Shown piece by piece: positions 1 through 6,376 of a DNA stretch of 8,159 bases. Each line of letters starts with the position of its first letter. Within the stretch, counting starts at the first letter, position 1. A model generated the notes under the pieces. It ran no database searches. It was given only the letters and a program-made list of their open reading frames with translations, and had not been told where the DNA came from. The DNA comes from Candidatus Bathyarchaeota archaeon (lineage in GTDB: Archaea > Thermoproteota > Bathyarchaeia > Bathyarchaeales > Bathyarchaeaceae), in contig CP070709.1 of assembly GCA_020350305.1 (NCBI GenBank), positions 1,187,408 to 1,195,566 of the forward strand, read 5' to 3'. Position numbers and translations under genes: made by a program.

Positions 1-658
1 CAAGAACCGCAGGTACCAGCTCATTTGCTTCTCCCATTATCAAATGTGCTGCGCTTGCAAGATCATCAGCCAAAGCGTGTCTTGTTATGAGTAAGGGGTT
101 GCCGTAAAGGTCTTTGTCAGATGTGCAGTCTCTGATAGGATCAAATCCAGCCATTCCTATGGCAACGCCTGTTGTTCCCATTCGAAGTGGAGTAACTCGG
201 CTATCGATTATCAAAACTCCAACATGCTTACTCGTCTTTTCTGAGATTTCATTTCGAATTTTCTCAGCGCTTTCATGGGGTTTCTCGGGCCATAAAACAG
301 CGTATCCTCTGGGTGCATTCTTGTGGTCAACTCCAGCGTTTGGTATCAACACGTTGTTTTTCAAGGTGAGCAAAGCTCTAGAGACCCCTCCATAAACTTT
401 TTCCGCTTCCCGCAACACAACTTCTGCAAAACTAGGTTCTAGGTTACATTTCTCAGCGATTTTTTTGGCTCTTTCAGAGGGCTCTATCGAACTTAATCTC
501 ACAAGACGCCCTTGAACGACGGCAACAGCTTTACTGGCAATCACAAGCACATCTTTATCATCCATTGATAACTTCTGCTCTCGCAAACCATCAAGAATCA
601 CGTCAACAAGATTGTCTTTGGGCTCTATTAATCGAGTGCGTATTCCGACAAGTTGCAC
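1..658 (-). CDS. cofE: Coenzyme F420-0:L-glutamate ligase family protein (CofE-like), 3' end cut by window
   Basis: CofE (COG1478) adds L-glutamate to F420-0 using GTP, building the gamma-glutamyl tail of the deazaflavin cofactor F420 in the cytoplasm. I translated 219 codons from the reverse strand. They show VLVIASKAVAVVQGRL (37-52), PSERAKKIA (60-68), IPNAGVDHKNAP (105-116), IIDSRVTPLRMGTTGVAIG (150-168), SDKDLYGNPL (180-189) and ADDLASAAHLIMGEANELVPAV (197-218), a run of family blocks in the right order. About 30 residues of a roughly 250-residue family should lie beyond the left edge. The start is GTG: the frame has a TGA at 662-664, two codons upstream, and a GGTGATG Shine-Dalgarno lies just before it. 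Oddity: where characterised archaeal CofE has an aspartate followed by N-G-R and a second arginine, this protein has DSRVTPLR, so it belongs to a divergent subgroup. The family is certain; the exact substrate is less so. It is divergent from the membrane protein at 799. Confidence 0.87.
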   Translation of the reverse strand, partial: MQLVGIRTRLIEPKDNLVDVILDGLREQKLSMDDKDVLVIASKAVAVVQGRLVRLSSIEPSERAKKIAEKCNLEPSFAEVVLREAEKVYGGVSRALLTLKNNVLIPNAGVDHKNAPRGYAVLWPEKPHESAEKIRNEISEKTSKHVGVLIIDSRVTPLRMGTTGVAIGMAGFDPIRDCTSDKDLYGNPLLITRHALADDLASAAHLIMGEANELVPAVL

Positions 659-662
659 GCAT

Positions 663-669
663 CATCACC
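663..669 (-). promoter_or_regulatory. Shine-Dalgarno site of the cofE-like gene
   Basis: GGTGATG on the minus strand lies 4 nt upstream of the GTG start at 656-658 and pairs with the GGTGAT complement of the 16S 3' end seen at 7843-7854. An ATG at 663-665 is in another frame and would give no family match. The SD and the upstream in-frame stop together fix the GTG start. Confidence 0.6.
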
Positions 670-696
670 TTCTTTAGTTTTAAACTCTTTATCGTA

Positions 697-714
697 AGAA
701 TAAATGTTTATTCT
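697..714. repeat. 18-bp palindrome, candidate operator in the cofE / membrane-protein divergent region
   Basis: The sequence reads AGAATAAA-TG-TTTATTCT: two perfect 8-bp arms around a 2-bp centre. It sits about 40 bp upstream of the cofE-like start and about 85 bp upstream of the TTG start at 799, the position expected of a dimeric-repressor operator. It also overlaps an AT-rich stretch that could be the cofE TATA element. A weaker 6-bp inverted repeat (TAGTTT/AAACTA, 714-719 and 730-735) follows directly. AT-rich palindromes can arise by chance, so function is inferred. Confidence 0.35.
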
Positions 715-798
715 AGTTTTAGAGAGGAGAAACTATTTACTATATTGAGTGCAATCTTTCAGAAAAATCAATCTTATAGCTATAGGGGGTCTACGAAC

Positions 799-1437
799 TT
801 GAGAAAATCACTGCGGGTAAGTATGGTTTCACTGTTCGCAGTTTTAAATGGAATTGCTGGCTATATCCCCCTCACACCGATTCTAGGTTTCGGAGGAAAG
901 TCCTTCAAACTGGAATGGATTACGGGTTCTTTAAGTGGTGTTATTCTTGGCGTACCATATGGTGTCATTAGTCCAGTTTTAGGCGAAGTCATGCAAGGAG
1001 GCAACGGAACCTTTGGTTTTCTATCATATTTGACTGTAGGGATATCAGCGTTTCAGATAGGGCTTCTGCATCGAAAGAAATGGAAAATCCCTTTATTCGT
1101 CTTAGCGGCAGTGACAGTAACTTGGATATACATGACAGGCTTGAGCATCGCAATGGTTCCCCACATAATTGGAATCTTCTTGATACCGACGCTTACTTTA
1201 ATTAGAAGAGTGAACGACAGTGACTTTTTATCCATTCTTATTTCTTCATATTGCGGAAATATTACAAGACACGCTTCAGGGTGTATTCTACTATCTTTAA
1301 TGTACAGCTTTACTTCAACAACATTCATTACCGCTCTTCCACTAACCATCGCTGAGCAAACGTTCTTTTGTCTGGGAACAGCAGTCATTGGAACCCTAAT
1401 AATATCCAAACTTAACGAAATTGGATTGCCTCAATAA
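799..1437 (+). CDS. Polytopic membrane protein, probable ECF-transporter S component of unknown substrate
   Basis: A 212-residue, very hydrophobic protein with about six or seven membrane segments, roughly at residues 8-26, 41-62, 73-91, 98-116, 117-136, 158-175 and 186-204. The N-terminal block (LFAVLNGIAGYIPLTP, then a WITGSLSGVILGVPYGVISPVLGE stretch near 40-63) and the size resemble substrate-binding S components of energy-coupling-factor transporters, which capture a vitamin or base and need separately encoded A and T subunits. I chose TTG 799 because AGGGGG at 784-789 lies about 9 nt upstream and the protein then starts with a typical short positively charged end (RKSLR). The open frame extends upstream to an ATG at 565, but that part overlaps the divergent cofE-like gene and the intergenic control region and reads as non-family sequence. 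It ends 3 bp from the convergent queT gene. The substrate is unknown; an unrelated small permease is possible. Confidence 0.6.
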   Translation: MRKSLRVSMVSLFAVLNGIAGYIPLTPILGFGGKSFKLEWITGSLSGVILGVPYGVISPVLGEVMQGGNGTFGFLSYLTVGISAFQIGLLHRKKWKIPLFVLAAVTVTWIYMTGLSIAMVPHIIGIFLIPTLTLIRRVNDSDFLSILISSYCGNITRHASGCILLSLMYSFTSTTFITALPLTIAEQTFFCLGTAVIGTLIISKLNEIGLPQ

Positions 1438-1440
1438 CTG

Positions 1441-1968
1441 TTAACTTTCTGTAGTAACCTTCAATCCGCGAGATTCTAAAGGTTCAATGATTCTTGGTCG
1501 ACTTAGAAGAATAAGTAAGCTGTAGCCGATCACTGCTATTGCTATCCAACTGCTTATAGTGATGCTGACGATCATCGCTGTCCAAGCTGGCAAGTTTAAT
1601 CCAAAGATGTCGGGTGGAGGAAAGAACAGCCAGAGGTATCCACCTACGATAGCACCAATAGGCAGAGCGCCAACAACGCATGCCAGCAATCGGTGCTTTC
1701 GGAGCAAGAGTATCACAACTGCGGCAATGAAGTTTGCGATGGGCCCAAGAAAAACGTCGTATGCGCCGAGCCAAATATACGCATTGCTCAAGAAGCAACC
1801 AACGGTCACTCCAACGACCACTGGCCATCCAAATAACGCTGCCAGTGGAATCAAGCAGTCAGCGACGCGAAGCTGAACAGGGCCATAGGAAATTGGAGCA
1901 AGAACAATGACCATAACTGAATATAGGCTTGCGAAAATTATTGTCAGACTTAGATCTCTAACATCCAA
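1441..1968 (-). CDS. queT: QueT-family transporter, S component for a queuosine/archaeosine precursor
   Basis: QueT (formerly DUF988) is the membrane-embedded substrate-capture subunit of an ECF importer. Bacterial members are linked to uptake of queuosine precursors such as preQ1 or preQ0; in an archaeon the likely use is salvage of a 7-deazaguanine for archaeosine in tRNA. The 175-residue protein shows the family core PISYGPVQLRVADCLIPL (25-42), then GVTVGCFLSN (53-62), a GAYDVFLGPIANFIAA block (68-83), and about five or six membrane segments. The start is TTG, with a strong GGGAGGTGA site 4 nt upstream; no better ATG exists. It is preceded by its own TATA box and a hairpin leader (separate entries) and is tail-to-tail with the membrane protein ending at 1437. 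No ATPase or T subunit is nearby. The family call is firm; the transported compound is inferred. Confidence 0.85.
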   Translation of the reverse strand: MDVRDLSLTIIFASLYSVMVIVLAPISYGPVQLRVADCLIPLAALFGWPVVVGVTVGCFLSNAYIWLGAYDVFLGPIANFIAAVVILLLRKHRLLACVVGALPIGAIVGGYLWLFFPPPDIFGLNLPAWTAMIVSITISSWIAIAVIGYSLLILLSRPRIIEPLESRGLKVTTES

Positions 1969-1972
1969 TTTT

Positions 1973-1981
1973 TCACCTCCC
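1973..1981 (-). promoter_or_regulatory. Strong Shine-Dalgarno site of queT
   Basis: GGGAGGTGA on the minus strand lies 4 nt upstream of the TTG start and matches the anti-SD at the 3' end of the 16S rRNA in this window. Its GGGAGG part (1976-1981) is exactly complementary to CCTCCC (minus-strand bases 2017 to 2012) inside the leader hairpin. Confidence 0.75.
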
Positions 1982-2034
1982 TACGCCCGGGGTTTTTATG
2001 GCGGAACGGGTGGGAGGAGCCCACTCACCCGCCG
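1982..2034 (-). promoter_or_regulatory. Structured 5' leader of queT, candidate translational riboswitch
   Basis: Read on the minus strand, the leader begins with GGCGG-GTGA-GTGGG-CTCCT-CCCAC-CCGTT-CCGCC (2033 to 2000): a 5-bp outer stem, an internal loop, a 5-bp inner stem and a 5-nt loop. It continues with the A-rich ATAAAAA (1999-1993), then CCCCGGGC, then the Shine-Dalgarno site. The inner-loop/arm segment CCTCCC (2017-2012) can instead pair with GGGAGG of the SD, and the two pairings exclude each other over three bases. A short 5-bp stem followed by an A-rich strand and an SD recalls preQ1 riboswitch layout, and preQ1-type compounds are the expected QueT substrate. The conserved bases of the known preQ1 classes are not evident, so this would be a new or very divergent element, or only a structured leader. 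Confidence 0.45.
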
Positions 2035-2055
2035 AAAGAACAACTTCTTCGTTTC

Positions 2056-2065
2056 ATATTATAAG
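2056..2065 (-). promoter_or_regulatory. TATA box of queT
   Basis: The minus strand reads CTTATAATAT, a good archaeal TATA element with purine-rich sequence (CGGAA) just upstream as a possible BRE. A start site about 25 nt downstream would fall near 2034-2036, exactly at the first G of the leader hairpin, giving a 5' leader of about 65 nt. Confidence 0.55.
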
Positions 2066-2211
2066 TATTCCGATTTATGCCATTTTCTACTGCTCTACTC
2101 GTCTCTTTGTCCTTACCTGCAAACACGGGTACAACGGCAAGAAAAGGCATCTCAAGTTTTATGTGTTTGAACGTTTACTATCCAGCTTTAACTACTGTGA
2201 AAGACCGAATG

Positions 2212-2217
2212 TTTATA
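2212..2217 (+). promoter_or_regulatory. TATA box of the repeat surface-protein gene
   Basis: TTTATA (inside GTTTATATGC) is preceded by purine-containing CGAAT. A start about 25 nt downstream would leave a leader of about 40 nt, ending in GAGGGAAAGG just before the ATG at 2282. The 250-bp stretch 2034-2281 holds this promoter and the queT promoter; I see no gene in it. Confidence 0.45.
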
Positions 2218-2281
2218 TGCTATCGGAAAAGATTTGAACACTAAAACAATAATTGATAAAACTCATTCATGAGGGAAAGGT

Positions 2282-3691
2282 ATGAGACTGATTCGAAATA
2301 TGCACTCCATTGGAAGGCTTTCTCTTATTCTGTTATTGCTCATCGCATTCACGGTTGGAGCACTTCTTTCGTATCTCTGGGAAATAGGTTATATCATGAG
2401 ACTCGGCATTTCGGTTCCCGAGAAGCCCACAGTAGACATAACGAACACTGTGTTTCCCTATCAAGACACCTCTTTTTTCAATGTAACCATTCAATGTCCA
2501 ACTTCTTATGAGTCAGAGGAAACAGCTAAAATTACACAAATCGTGGTGTTAACAAACAACAACACGCTTGTTCGCAACATAACAGAAGTGAACCCTTCGC
2601 TCCCCTACAAATTCCCTGAGAAGGGCATGTCTGAAACATTTAAATGCATTTGGAACTGGGCGAACTACACGGGTGAAACCCTAGGAATCGTTGCTTTTCT
2701 TGAGGAGGGAAATGGCCCAACACTCAAAACAGAAACACCTTTTGTGAACTTGAATATCAAAGACGCTCGCTTCAACTCGATGATAAGCGTTACTCACTTC
2801 AATATAACCGTTCAAAACGCCATAATATCTGAAACATACGTTAACATTACGGACATTGTTGTAACTGCAAACGGAATCAAACAAAACGTAACTGAGATAA
2901 CTCCTATTCCATGGACGCTTAACCCCGGTGACACACAAGATTTCAACTGTGTATGGGATTGGACCGATTATCAAAACACAAATGTAACCGTTGCTGTGCA
3001 CACTCTACAAGGTTACATGAACTACACAATCCAAACAACAACTCTTCCCGTAACCCTAAATGTTACTGAAATTCTGTTCAACTTTGCAAACACAGATTAC
3101 TTTTCAGTTAATGTTACAAACAATGAAGCCTCTCCAACCTACGTCAACATTACAAGAATAGCCGTAGCCATAGGAAATCTGACGGTTCGAGAATGGACTG
3201 TGGAAAACGGAACTTATGTGGAACCAGCTATTCCGTATACGCTTGATTCAAGCTCTTCGGCCACTTTTGTATGTCCATGGAATTGGACGGAGCACCGAGA
3301 CAAAAACGTTACAGTAGCCGTCGACACGCTACAAGGGTTCGCGGCACGACGTGCTCAAGTCACTCCACCGCCCATAATCTTAAACATTACTTATGTAGGC
3401 TTCGACCCGACCGATACAAATCATTTCAACATCACTGTTCAAAATTCAGAGTTTTCTCTCGAAGAAGCTAACGTTACAGAAATCCACGTAACCATAGAAA
3501 ATATAATCGTTGCAAAACTAACGGATGATACGGTTCCTTCCCTTCCACTCATACTTCCTTCAGGTGCTGACATTACGTTTATGTGTTTGTGGAATTGGAG
3601 TGCTAGTTCTGGAGAAGATGCCGTAATCATAGTGGAAACTTCTGAAGGCTATGAGGCAACTTACACATACAAGATCCCTCAAACAGCTTAA
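2282..3691 (+). CDS. Membrane-anchored, N-glycosylated repeat surface protein, function unknown
   Basis: A 469-residue protein that I cannot assign to a named family. Residues 12-32 are a hydrophobic segment after a positively charged start (MRLIRNMHSIGR), fitting an uncleaved N-terminal anchor or a signal peptide, with the rest outside the cell. The remainder is four diverged repeats of about 101-108 residues. Each has an FNVTIQ/FNITVQN-type strand near its start (66, 173, 274, 382), a VNIT-type strand, and near its end a C-x-W-(N/D)-W motif with cysteines at 122, 223, 331 and 435. The alternating hydrophobic pattern suggests beta-sandwich (Ig-like/CARDB-like) domains. I count 20 N-x-S/T sequons, which implies heavy N-glycosylation by an AglB-type system. 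There is no C-terminal anchor. The ATG at 2282 follows GAGGG with a 6-nt spacer. It is a single-gene unit with its own promoter. A pseudomurein, S-layer or adhesin role is speculation. Confidence 0.75.
   Translation: MRLIRNMHSIGRLSLILLLLIAFTVGALLSYLWEIGYIMRLGISVPEKPTVDITNTVFPYQDTSFFNVTIQCPTSYESEETAKITQIVVLTNNNTLVRNITEVNPSLPYKFPEKGMSETFKCIWNWANYTGETLGIVAFLEEGNGPTLKTETPFVNLNIKDARFNSMISVTHFNITVQNAIISETYVNITDIVVTANGIKQNVTEITPIPWTLNPGDTQDFNCVWDWTDYQNTNVTVAVHTLQGYMNYTIQTTTLPVTLNVTEILFNFANTDYFSVNVTNNEASPTYVNITRIAVAIGNLTVREWTVENGTYVEPAIPYTLDSSSSATFVCPWNWTEHRDKNVTVAVDTLQGFAARRAQVTPPPIILNITYVGFDPTDTNHFNITVQNSEFSLEEANVTEIHVTIENIIVAKLTDDTVPSLPLILPSGADITFMCLWNWSASSGEDAVIIVETSEGYEATYTYKIPQTA
2417..3688 (+). 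repeat. Four tandem diverged repeats coding for ~105-residue C-x-W-(N/D)-W domains
   Basis: Repeat boundaries, estimated from the protein, are about residues 46-153, 155-256, 257-364 and 365-469. The DNA copies have diverged but some pairs remain close: for example TTCAATATAACCGTTCAAAA near 2799 and TTCAACATCACTGTTCAAAA near 3424 encode the same FNITVQN strand. Spacing of the motif cysteines is 101, 108 and 104 residues. Confidence 0.7.
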
Positions 3692-3741
3692 CACGCGCAG
3701 ACTGTGAATCACCAGTAACAATTTATCGGAAAATTTTAACG

Positions 3742-3751
3742 CTATATTTTC
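3742..3751 (+). promoter_or_regulatory. Possible TATA box of the FAD oxidoreductase gene
   Basis: CTATATTTTC lies about 60 bp before the ATG at 3809 and would give a leader of some 38 nt. The whole 3720-3775 stretch is AT-rich, and TTTTAAC and CTTAAAG elements nearby are alternatives, so the exact box is uncertain. GAAGGGA at 3794-3800 serves as a likely SD, with an 8-nt spacer. Confidence 0.3.
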
Positions 3752-3808
3752 TTAAAGATTAATAACAATTAACGGTCAATAAGCGATACTTTCGAAGGGA
3801 TACAGGAT

Positions 3809-5095
3809 ATGGCCGAGTATGATGCGGTTGTCGTCGGTGCTGGTCTTCTAGGGCTGTCCACCGCTTATTACATAAAGAAAATGAAACCTGAGAAAAGAGT
3901 CATCGTGGTTGATAAGATGAGCGCCGCTGGTCAGGGGAACACAGCTAAAAGTGCAGCTATGTTCAGAAGCTTCTTCTACTCGCAAACGAATCTTGCACTT
4001 GTTGATACAACAATCGAGTGTTTCAAACACGTTCAAAAAGACCTCGGCGTTGACTTGAAGTTGAAGTGGGTTGGCTATCTTTGGCTCTTCAGCAACGAAG
4101 ACTACCGATGGGCTGAACCGGTGTTAAAGGTTATGGCTGAAAGAGGCTTAGAATATAAAGTGTATGATGCACATGAATTATCTGAAAAGCTAAAACTTAG
4201 GACTCACGTCACAAAAGATGAAGATTCTAAGCTAATGGGCTTAGCAGACGTAGACGTAGGAATTTTGATCCCAAAAGCAGGGGCAATAGACATTGACTCC
4301 CTTGTCAACTTCTACGAGACAGAGTTCAAAAGATTGGGTGGTGAAGTTCGGTATAACACAAAAGTTGAGAGCATTATTGTTGAACCACATGAGCCTTTAG
4401 GAATTCCTAGCGAACCATATTTCTGGCAGGATTCAACAGCGTCAGGAATTAATACGGACCGGGGTGTTATCAAAGCTAAGAAAACTGTTGTAGCGGCTGG
4501 TGCTTGGACAGCCGCGCTCCTTGACTCGGTCGGTGTAGATGTCCACATAAAGCCGAGAAAGAGGCAGCTTTTTTCTGTGAGAGCGGATACGGACGCGCTT
4601 AGGGAACTGCTGTGGGCTAAGGGATTCAACCCTGAAGGTTGTATGCCGTTCACTGTCTTGCCTAAGCCGAGAGTTTACCTAAAGCCTGCGCTTGAAGAGA
4701 ACGCTTTCTGGTTCAGCTATGGTGATGAATTCCCAAGAGCGTTTAAACTTGAAGATGAGCCTCAACCCGAGGAGAATTATTACCAGTACGGAATCTACCA
4801 AGTTGCCATCAAGTATTTCCCACAGTTTGCTGGGAGTCAACCGTTCACATCGTGGGCCGGCCAATATGCAATAAACACGCTTGATGGGCAACCAGTTATT
4901 TTCGAGGAGAACAACCTACTGGTAGTAGGAGGTGCCAGTGGAAGCGGAAACATGAAGGCAGATGCCATTGGCAGAATCGCAGCATCTCTATACGCGGGAG
5001 AAGAGTATGCCGTACTTTATGGAGACAAGAAATTCAAGGTCAGCGACTTGAGCATCACCCAACGTAGAGTAGAACCAGAAAAGTTAATCATCTAA
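3809..5095 (+). CDS. FAD-dependent oxidoreductase, DAO family (amino-acid/sarcosine oxidase or dehydrogenase type)
   Basis: A 428-residue flavoprotein of the D-amino-acid/sarcosine/glycine oxidase superfamily, which oxidises the C-N bond of amino acids or N-methyl amino acids to imines. The N-terminal Rossmann motif is VVVGAGLLGLSTAYY (7-21), with the strand-2 acidic residue as D35 (VIVVDKM). AGQGNTAKSAAMFRSFF (40-56) is the region after the ADP site. A second flavin segment TVVAAGAWTAALL lies at 226-238, and the C-terminal flavin segment LVVGGASGSGNMKADAIGRIAASL at 371-394 follows WAGQYAINTLDGQPVI (349-364). Two points differ from typical members: Asp instead of Glu at the ribose-binding position, and Ser instead of His in the usual G-x-S-G-H-G pattern (SGSGNMKAD). 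I see no Cys or His obviously placed for covalent flavin. There is no signal peptide, so it is cytoplasmic. The alanine aminotransferase gene follows 73 bp downstream on the same strand, suggesting a role in amino-acid breakdown. The substrate is unknown. Confidence 0.8.
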   Translation: MAEYDAVVVGAGLLGLSTAYYIKKMKPEKRVIVVDKMSAAGQGNTAKSAAMFRSFFYSQTNLALVDTTIECFKHVQKDLGVDLKLKWVGYLWLFSNEDYRWAEPVLKVMAERGLEYKVYDAHELSEKLKLRTHVTKDEDSKLMGLADVDVGILIPKAGAIDIDSLVNFYETEFKRLGGEVRYNTKVESIIVEPHEPLGIPSEPYFWQDSTASGINTDRGVIKAKKTVVAAGAWTAALLDSVGVDVHIKPRKRQLFSVRADTDALRELLWAKGFNPEGCMPFTVLPKPRVYLKPALEENAFWFSYGDEFPRAFKLEDEPQPEENYYQYGIYQVAIKYFPQFAGSQPFTSWAGQYAINTLDGQPVIFEENNLLVVGGASGSGNMKADAIGRIAASLYAGEEYAVLYGDKKFKVSDLSITQRRVEPEKLII

Positions 5096-5122
5096 TGCGA
5101 GGCATGTTCCAAAATTGAGTAA

Positions 5123-5136
5123 GAAAGGTTTTAAAA
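5123..5136 (+). promoter_or_regulatory. BRE/TATA promoter of the alanine aminotransferase gene
   Basis: GAAAGG (5123-5128) followed by TTTTAAAA (5129-5136) is a good archaeal BRE-TATA pair. A start 25 nt downstream falls near 5158, only about 10 nt before the ATG at 5169. A very short leader with a weak SD (GGTTGTGA) fits this. The gene can therefore be transcribed independently of the oxidoreductase. Confidence 0.5.
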
Positions 5137-5168
5137 TCTGATAACAACACTTCAAACGGTTGTGAAAA

Positions 5169-6365
5169 ATGCGGGTTACCGAAAGAGTAAGCGACATTGA
5201 GTACGCCATCAGAGATGTTATACCTTATGCTAGGAAGTTGGAAAAGAAAGGGAAGGAGATAATTTATCTCAATATTGGTGACCCGGTGAAATTCGGGTTT
5301 GACACGCCGGAGCACGTGAAGCAGGCGTTAGCCGAGGCGGTGAAGGAGGGTTTTAATGGGTACTCATCGTCTGAAGGCTTACTAGAACTTCGGGAAGCCG
5401 TTTGTGAAAAAGAAAAAAAGGTAAACAGTGTCGAAATTTCGCCGGAAAACGTGATCATTACAAGCGGCATTTCAGAAGCTATACAACTGATAATGGCAGC
5501 CATTGTGGATAAAGGCGATGAAATTCTTGTCCCAGGTCCAACGTATCCACCATACATTTCATACGTGAAATTCTTTGGCGGCAAACCTGTTTCGTACCGA
5601 ACCGTTGAAGAAAATGGCTGGCAACCTGATGTTAACGATATCCGGTCAAAGATAACCAACGCAACTCGAGGAATAGTCGTTATAAATCCGAACAATCCTT
5701 GTGGCGCGTTATACGATGAAAAAATTGTGAGAGAAATGGTGAACTTGGCCGGAGAGTATAATCTACTCCTCATTTCCGACGAGATTTACGACAGAATTGT
5801 ATACGAAAAGGAGTTTGTAAGCACGTCTCACTTGGCAGAAGATGTGCCAGTGTTAGGATTAAACGGGTTTTCCAAAACTTACCTCATGACTGGTTGGAGA
5901 CTGGGTTACATGTACTTCCATGATCCTGAAGGAAAGTTGCGGGAGCTTAGGGATAAAGTGGTAAAAGAAGCGAGGATACGACTTTGCTGCAACACTCCGG
6001 TTCAAAGAGCTGGGACAGAGGCTTTAAGGGGCCCACAAGATCACATTAAAGAAATGGTTGAAAAACTACGAGAGCGACGAGATTACTCTTTGAAACGACT
6101 TGACGAGATAGACGGAATTAGTTGCATCAAGCCTGAAGGAGCGTTTTACGTTTTCCCAAAAGTCCACGAAATAGGCTCACAATGGAAAAACGATTTCGAC
6201 TTTGTTCGTGACGTTTTAGAAAACACGGGAATTCTTCTCGTCCATGGTTCGGGGTTTGACGTAACCTATGGTTCAGGGCATTTCAGAGGGGTCTTTCTGC
6301 CGTCGATTGAAATTCTGAAGACTGCGTTTGATCGGTTGGAACGATTCATGTCGATGCGCAATTAA
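5169..6365 (+). CDS. alaA: Alanine aminotransferase (class I/II PLP aminotransferase)
   Basis: Transfers the amino group between alanine plus 2-oxoglutarate and pyruvate plus glutamate, a central step linking amino-acid and pyruvate metabolism in the cytoplasm. The 398-residue protein follows the Pyrococcus alanine aminotransferase pattern almost block by block: SDIEYAIRDVIPYARKLEKKG (8-28), LNIGDPVKF (34-42), ILVPGPTYPPYISYVKFFGG (119-138), VINPNNPCGALYD (171-183), ISDEIYDRIVYE (202-213), LNGFSKTYLMTGWRLGYMYF (231-250), KPEGAFYVFPK (321-331) and VHGSGF (358-363). Expected catalytic residues are present: Lys236 for the PLP Schiff base, Asn176, Asp204 and Tyr207 for PLP contacts, Arg244 for phosphate, and Arg373 (HFR) for the substrate carboxylate. 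The length is normal for the family and the ATG start aligns with it. It ends 11 bp from the convergent ilvE gene. A broader aspartate or aromatic specificity cannot be excluded. Confidence 0.9.
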   Translation: MRVTERVSDIEYAIRDVIPYARKLEKKGKEIIYLNIGDPVKFGFDTPEHVKQALAEAVKEGFNGYSSSEGLLELREAVCEKEKKVNSVEISPENVIITSGISEAIQLIMAAIVDKGDEILVPGPTYPPYISYVKFFGGKPVSYRTVEENGWQPDVNDIRSKITNATRGIVVINPNNPCGALYDEKIVREMVNLAGEYNLLLISDEIYDRIVYEKEFVSTSHLAEDVPVLGLNGFSKTYLMTGWRLGYMYFHDPEGKLRELRDKVVKEARIRLCCNTPVQRAGTEALRGPQDHIKEMVEKLRERRDYSLKRLDEIDGISCIKPEGAFYVFPKVHEIGSQWKNDFDFVRDVLENTGILLVHGSGFDVTYGSGHFRGVFLPSIEILKTAFDRLERFMSMRN

Positions 6366-6376
6366 AGGGCGGCTCT

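Noticed and set aside
662..668. GTGATGA resembling a C box of a C/D sRNA (minus strand)
   Set aside because: It coincides with the Shine-Dalgarno site of the cofE-like gene, and no matching D/C'/D' box arrangement follows.
565..798. Upstream extension of the 799-1434 gene to an ATG at 565
   Set aside because: The extra 78 residues overlap the start of the divergent cofE-like gene and its control region, have no membrane-protein or family character, and TTG 799 has a Shine-Dalgarno site and a typical N-terminus.
1907..2237. Plus-strand frames of 79-87 residues across the queT start and leader
   Set aside because: They cross the queT coding start, its SD and the hairpin leader, have no family resemblance, and would run over two divergent promoters.
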